Positions 60,224 to 64,000 of a stretch of 64,000 nt of DNA are shown one piece after another. Source of the DNA: an uncultured Collinsella sp. (GTDB lineage: Bacteria > Actinomycetota > Coriobacteriia > Coriobacteriales > Coriobacteriaceae); contig CAKUEU010000002.1 in NCBI GenBank assembly GCA_934646865.1, positions 1 through 64,000 on the forward strand, given 5' to 3'. The notes below the pieces were generated by a model that made no database searches, was not told the DNA's origin, and saw nothing but the letters and a program-made list of their open reading frames with translations. The first letter of the stretch is position 1, and every line of letters begins with the position of its first letter. The translations under genes were made by a program, and so were the position numbers.

Positions 60224-60806
60224 CGGGCTCGACCGTCCAGGTGATCGTTGCAACTTGATCGCCTCCGCCGGTTATATGGAAGATGTCGCGCGTGACGCGG
60301 GCGACATTTCCGCTCGTCTTGAGCTTGATCTTGTCCGAACCGCCGGCAATACCCTGATAGCCCATATCAAAGGTTGCGTTCTTGGAAAGATCGATTCCTG
60401 TTCCCTGCGTTGCGGCGCTGGCGTCCTGGAGTGCGCCTTCGGGGCCGACCTTAAAGTCAATGGAATTCTGTGCAGTTCCGGTCTTTGCGTCGGCGGCAAT
60501 GGTCCAGGTGTTCATGGCGTCGATCTTCATGTTGGTGACATGGATGCCGTAGGCCGAAAGGTTGTCGATGGTGGTTACATCTTCTGAGGGGCCCTGAAGC
60601 GTGCCGTCGGCCTTGGCGACGAACGGAATAACCGTCGGAACTTTGAAATTAACGTTGTCGATCTCGGTCCTGACCATTACCTTCGTGCTTCCAACACGCC
60701 CGGCTGCCATGGCTGGCGTCGGGGAAGCGCCCATTGCGAGCGCGAGCGCGAGCCCTGCGCCCACGACGAGCGCTCTGGCTCCGTTCATGTTTCTGGTGAT
60801 GTCCAT
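60207..60806 (-). CDS. Secreted protein of unknown function (fimbria-like)
   Basis: 199 residues. Signal peptide (ALVVGAGLALALAMGASPTPAMAA) and a mature beta-rich domain with VKVPTVIPFVAKADGTL-like strand and IDNLSAYGIHVTNMKID. This strand pattern recurs in surface proteins of Coriobacteriia, where a subunit role in fibres has been suggested, but I cannot confirm it. The small sorting-signal protein follows with an overlap. Confidence 0.75.
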   Translation of the reverse strand: MDITRNMNGARALVVGAGLALALAMGASPTPAMAAGRVGSTKVMVRTEIDNVNFKVPTVIPFVAKADGTLQGPSEDVTTIDNLSAYGIHVTNMKIDAMNTWTIAADAKTGTAQNSIDFKVGPEGALQDASAATQGTGIDLSKNATFDMGYQGIAGGSDKIKLKTSGNVARVTRDIFHITGGGDQVATITWTVEPGAHTA

Positions 60807-60895
60807 GGTCGTTCCTTTCTATTCGCCGCGGGCCGTCCCCGCGATGATTGGACGAGTGTTGGTGGCCGCGCGCAATGATCGGCGGGCGTTAGGGG

Positions 60896-61405
60896 CTAGT
60901 TCTCGGCCTGTTCCACCCGGACCTTGACGCGCGTCGGATTGCCGTGGTTGTCATGGGTCTTGGTGTCGAGTGCCTGGATTTCGATATACGCCTCGCCTTC
61001 CTCGATGTCGCCGGCGGGACACGTCTCGACCGTCTTGCCGGTTTCGACGATGCCGGACTCATAAATGGTCTCGTCGTTTTGAATGATGCGGAATCGCTGG
61101 GGGAACTTGTTGTCCTGGACGTTTTGCACGTTGACGCGCAACTTGCCGCCTTCCTGCAACTGGGCGACCGGCGCGACCGAGATCGTCATCATGTTGTCGC
61201 GGACGATGGCGTCGAGCTCATCTTGGATCTCTTGGCGCGATTTGCCCTCGGCCGTTGTGACCGAGGCGCCCGCTTCGGGTACGGGCTGCGACTGCCAGGC
61301 GTACAAGCCTACGGCGACGAGGGCACAGACGATAGCCAAACAGACAGCGATGAGTTTCTTGCGATGCCTCTGACTCGCGAGTTGGGGCAACTTCTTCGCG
61401 CTCAT
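60896..61405 (-). CDS. Membrane-anchored extracytoplasmic protein
   Basis: 169 residues. A single N-terminal membrane helix (LIAVCLAIVCALVAVGLYAW, about 17-36) with a basic start precedes an extracytoplasmic domain of beta strands. Start ATG 61405 overlaps the previous gene's stop in ATGA. It is followed by 89 bases with a GC-rich hairpin (CGCGGG/CCCGCG) before the secreted protein. Function unknown; same operon. Confidence 0.78.
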   Translation of the reverse strand: MSAKKLPQLASQRHRKKLIAVCLAIVCALVAVGLYAWQSQPVPEAGASVTTAEGKSRQEIQDELDAIVRDNMMTISVAPVAQLQEGGKLRVNVQNVQDNKFPQRFRIIQNDETIYESGIVETGKTVETCPAGDIEEGEAYIEIQALDTKTHDNHGNPTRVKVRVEQAEN

Positions 61406-61698
61406 GCGGCGTCCTTGGCGGTGTAGACGCGTGCGAACGTGGACGGGTCCGCTCCAAAGAGCATGTGAAGCATCAGACGGCGCGAGTAGACAAGCTCATC
61501 GAAGTCGGGAGGGAGCTCGATGTCGTGGATGCGTGCGATGTGGTGGGCGAGCGCCGAGAACGACTCGGGGTCGCAGATCACATCGGTAGTGACGTGGTAG
61601 ACCGTCGTGTCGGGGAATGCCTCTTCTTCGAAAGGCAGGAGATGGGGATCGTCGTCGACTTCGATGGCGACGCCGTACTGGGGCCAGTAATATGCCAT
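61402..61698 (-). CDS. Small protein of unknown function at the head of the exported-protein operon
   Basis: 98 residues from ATG 61698 with AGGGAGG upstream. Sequence begins MAYYWPQYGVAIEVDDDPHLLPF and continues FPDTTVYHVTTDVICDPESF. The strand IEVDD followed by aspartates loosely recalls the core of DUF559-type nucleases but is too short to be one. It overlaps the next gene by 4 bases, so it belongs to the operon. Confidence 0.75.
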   Translation of the reverse strand: MAYYWPQYGVAIEVDDDPHLLPFEEEAFPDTTVYHVTTDVICDPESFSALAHHIARIHDIELPPDFDELVYSRRLMLHMLFGADPSTFARVYTAKDAA

Positions 61699-61719
61699 GG
61701 GAACCTCCCTGCTTCTGGG

Positions 61720-61800
61720 GCCAAAACTTCCATTGGTTTTGGCTGTCGATGCCGACCGTATCAGACGCTACTTGACCAAAAGCTGACCAAATGCTTGACG
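61720..61800. promoter_or_regulatory. Candidate control region of the exported-protein operon
   Basis: GCCAAAAC (61720-61727) and GTTTTGGC (61736-61743) form an 8-bp hairpin 22 bases before the start codon at 61698. Further up, TTGACCAAAAG (61772) and CTGACCAAATG (61783) are 11-bp direct repeats, followed by a third partial copy CTTGACG (61794). The 11-base period fits the face-to-face sites of OmpR-type response regulators. The remainder of the 346-base gap (61699-62044) shows no gene. Confidence 0.5.
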
Positions 61801-62044
61801 GATTTGCATCACCGCAGGTAGCAGGTGGTAAAAAATACTTCAACATTTTTCGAGTGCCAATTTCGCGATCGTTGGCGGCGAAGCGATATGTGTCAAAAAC
61901 ATCGCCTGCCGAGAACAAGCAACCGCTCGCCGAATTGCACGGACGTAAAAATCCTCAATTATGGAGACGGTCTCGAACACGTCAACGAAACGATGCGGTA
62001 ACATCTCCCTGCAAACACTGTAGTTAGCTAAAGGGGAGTTCTGC

Positions 62045-63646
62045 ATGTCTGCAACCATCAAACCCTTCACCGATGAGTTCGAGGAATACGGCCGCGACGA
62101 GTCTCGCTCGTCGGGCGAGGCCTCGAGCATCTCGTTCCCGACATCGGAAGACGAGACGCGCGCCATCCTGCGGCAGCTCCATGTCGACGGTGTCCCGGTG
62201 ACTGTCCAGGGCGCTCGAACGGGTCTCGCTGCCGGCGCCGTGCCCCATGGCGGCCACATCCTCAACACCTCCCGTATGAATCGCTACCTAGGCCTTCGCC
62301 GCGATGACGAGGGTCACTTTCTCTTGCGTGTTGAGCCCGGCGTCGTGCTGTCTGAGCTGCGCAAGCAGCTGGGCAAGAAGGTGCTTCCGACCGCAGATTG
62401 GGACCAGGCTTCGCTTAAGGCTTACGAGGAATTCCAGGAAGCCCCCGAGCAATTCTTTCCTACCGATCCCACCGAGGCGTCTGCTTGTCTGGGCGGTATG
62501 GCGGCATGCAACGCTTCCGGCGCCCGTAGCTACGCTTACGGTCCCATGCGTCCGCACGTCACGGGCCTTCACGTCGCGCTGACCGACGGTGACCTGCTCG
62601 AGCTTCGGCGTGGCGAAGTTTTTGCCCGGGGCCGCCACCTGTCACTCGTGACGGCGGAAGGTCGTGCGCTCGAGCTTGATCTTCCCACCTACACCATGCC
62701 CAAGACCAAAAATGCCTCGGGCTATTTCGTCGCGGACGACATGGATGCCATCGACCTCTTTATCGGTGCCTGCGGAACGCTCGGCGTCATCACCGAGCTC
62801 GAGATTGCCCTGCAGCCGGCACCGGAGGTCGTTTGGGGCGTGAGCTGTTTCTTTGACAGCGAAGACAAGGCCGTGTCCTTTACCGATTCCGTGCGTCCCG
62901 TCCTATCCCATGCAGCCGCCATCGAATATTTCGATGCAGGCGCCCTGGATATCCTGCGCCGTCAGCGTGAGCAGTCGACGGCGTTTTCTTCGCTGCCGGC
63001 GCTCGACAAAGAGGCCAAGGTCTGCGTCTACGTGGAGCTCGATTGCGATGACGAGAAGCAGGCGACTGAGGAACTGTATCACCTGGGATGGGTACTGGAG
63101 CTTGCGGGCGGTCGTGACGATGCGACCTGGGTCGCGCGCACCGAGGTCGATCGCGAGTGCCAGCGGTTCTTCCGCCATGCGGTGCCCGAAAGCGTCAACA
63201 TGCTCATCGACGAGCGCCGCCGCACCGACCCAACGATCACCAAGCTAGGCTCGGACATGTCGGTGCCCAACAATCGCCTGGCCGATGTTGTTGCCCTCTA
63301 TCGCAAAACGCTGGCCGAAAGCGGGCTCGAATCTGCCGCCTGGGGGCATATCGGCAACAACCACCTGCACGTGAACATCCTGCCGCGCGACGCCGAGGAC
63401 TATCGTCGCGGTGGAGAGCTCTTTGCCCAGTGGGCAGCCGAGGTCACTGCCATGGGCGGCGCGGTGTCGGCCGAGCACGGCGTCGGCAAAATCAAGGCGG
63501 GCTTCCTGGAGACGATGTACGGTCACGAGGCCATGGTCGAGTCGGCACGGCTTAAGCTCCAACTCGATCCTGCCGGACAGCTGGGCCGCGGAAACCTGTT
63601 TTCGGAGAAGCTCTTGGATGAACTCGTCCAGAAAGGGGGCGCGTGA
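62045..63646 (+). CDS. FAD-linked lactate/glycolate-type dehydrogenase
   Basis: 533-residue protein of the VAO/PCMH family (GlcD-like). FAD-binding stretch VTVQGARTGLAAGAVPHGG, then PTEASACLGGMAACNASG and GACGTLGVITELEIAL; C-terminal GHIGNNHLHVNILP and GAVSAEHGVGKIKAGFL. An etfB gene begins 3 bases after the stop. Dehydrogenase plus Etf pairs transfer electrons from lactate (or another 2-hydroxy acid) to NAD by electron confurcation in anaerobes; this is inferred here. Ribosome site AAGGGGAG before ATG 62045. Confidence 0.92.
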   Translation: MSATIKPFTDEFEEYGRDESRSSGEASSISFPTSEDETRAILRQLHVDGVPVTVQGARTGLAAGAVPHGGHILNTSRMNRYLGLRRDDEGHFLLRVEPGVVLSELRKQLGKKVLPTADWDQASLKAYEEFQEAPEQFFPTDPTEASACLGGMAACNASGARSYAYGPMRPHVTGLHVALTDGDLLELRRGEVFARGRHLSLVTAEGRALELDLPTYTMPKTKNASGYFVADDMDAIDLFIGACGTLGVITELEIALQPAPEVVWGVSCFFDSEDKAVSFTDSVRPVLSHAAAIEYFDAGALDILRRQREQSTAFSSLPALDKEAKVCVYVELDCDDEKQATEELYHLGWVLELAGGRDDATWVARTEVDRECQRFFRHAVPESVNMLIDERRRTDPTITKLGSDMSVPNNRLADVVALYRKTLAESGLESAAWGHIGNNHLHVNILPRDAEDYRRGGELFAQWAAEVTAMGGAVSAEHGVGKIKAGFLETMYGHEAMVESARLKLQLDPAGQLGRGNLFSEKLLDELVQKGGA

Positions 63647-63648
63647 AG

Positions 63649-64000
63649 ATGAGCGATTTCCATATGGTGGTGTGCGTCAAGGCGGTGCCGGGTAGCACCG
63701 AGGTTAAGATGGACCCCAAGACCAATACCATCGTTCGCGATGGCAAGCAGGCAGTCATCAATCCCTTTGACGCGAGCGCTCTGGAGTGCGCGCTGGCACT
63801 TAAAGACGACTTTATCGGCTTTGGCATGGATGTTCGCGTGACGGTGGTGTCGATGGGTATTCCCGCGACCGAATCGCTGCTGCGCGACTGCATCGCACGT
63901 GGCGCCGACGACGCGCTGCTGCTAACCGATCGCGCCTTTGCAGGTGCCGATACCCTGGCGACCACGTATGCCCTCAAATGCGGTATTGAGGAGCTCGATG
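63649..64000 (+). CDS. etfB: Electron transfer flavoprotein beta subunit (cut by window)
   Basis: First 117 residues of EtfB, starting ATG 63649 with the upstream stop codon only 2 bases earlier. FHMVVCVKAVPGSTEVKMDPKTNTIVRDG and INPFDASALECAL are the family's start, and ATESLLRDCIARGADDALLLTDRAFAGADTLATTYAL follows, where the AMP-binding region lies. The C-terminus and presumably etfA lie beyond the right edge. Translationally linked to the dehydrogenase. Confidence 0.93.
   Translation, partial: MSDFHMVVCVKAVPGSTEVKMDPKTNTIVRDGKQAVINPFDASALECALALKDDFIGFGMDVRVTVVSMGIPATESLLRDCIARGADDALLLTDRAFAGADTLATTYALKCGIEELD

Noticed and set aside
61402-61698. DUF559 nuclease call for the 98-residue protein
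   Set aside because: Only one short strand motif is similar; too short and lacking the rest of the fold.
1-64000. tRNA, rRNA and prophage integrase genes
   Set aside because: No cloverleaf, rRNA segment, integrase or attachment-site pair was recognised anywhere in the window.

Overview
This window looks like chromosome of a gut-dwelling, strictly anaerobic actinobacterium of the class Coriobacteriia, most likely Collinsella or a close relative. The grounds are the high GC content, a bile salt hydrolase, a reverse rubrerythrin, a lactate dehydrogenase/Etf-type pair, peptide deformylase paralogues, and dense, mostly short operons separated by long hairpins. The genus is an inference from gene content; no rRNA or tRNA gene is present to confirm it.

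Layout. 0-1.8 kb: a CobW-type GTPase (cut by the left edge), an ArsC-like protein and a flavodoxin-like reductase. 1.9-9.3 kb: three tandem, related c-di-GMP signalling proteins (GGDEF-PAS-GGDEF, then two with an added GGDEF-EAL tail). 9.5-12.7 kb: a patatin-like lipase and a thiamin salvage operon (thiM, thiamin-binding protein, thiE) behind a TPP riboswitch and terminator. 12.7-19.4 kb: a HAD phosphatase, a LysR regulator with a MetE-like methyltransferase, a uracil permease, an esterase and an AzgA-type purine permease. 19.6-27.9 kb: two divergent peptide deformylases enclosing bile salt hydrolase, Kup potassium transporter, an EamA exporter with a divergent LysR gene, and a helix-turn-helix/alanine aminotransferase fusion. 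28-32.4 kb: an RGG-box protein, then the PLP synthase pair pdxST divergent from pdxR. 32.4-34 kb: a putative AbiEi/DUF559-like gene enclosed by two copies of a 120-bp inverted-repeat element. 34-42.3 kb: reverse rubrerythrin, a phage-type Gp37/Gp68 protein, an alcohol/aldehyde dehydrogenase pair, a small unknown protein, a phosphoesterase, a ChbG-like deacetylase and a DUF2130 protein. 42.3-51.9 kb: a Ski2-like helicase, TrmB, a Trm9-like methyltransferase, a membrane XRE regulator with its DUF4097 partner, Elp3 and a spermidine synthase-like protein. 51.9-57.6 kb: a three-gene TerB / ATPase / helicase operon that fits the Shango anti-phage system. 57.6-61.7 kb: a DUF554 membrane protein and a five-gene operon of secreted or anchored proteins. 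61.7-64 kb: a FAD-linked lactate/glycolate-type dehydrogenase followed by etfB (cut by the right edge).

The most notable points are the Shango-like operon; the nuclease-like gene caught between two inverted-repeat elements that supply stop codons to the genes they abut; the HTH-aminotransferase fusion with a second internal start and TTGAAC operators; the close placement of Elp3 and a Trm9-like methyltransferase, which suggests a eukaryote-like wobble uridine pathway; and several families of long intergenic palindromes.
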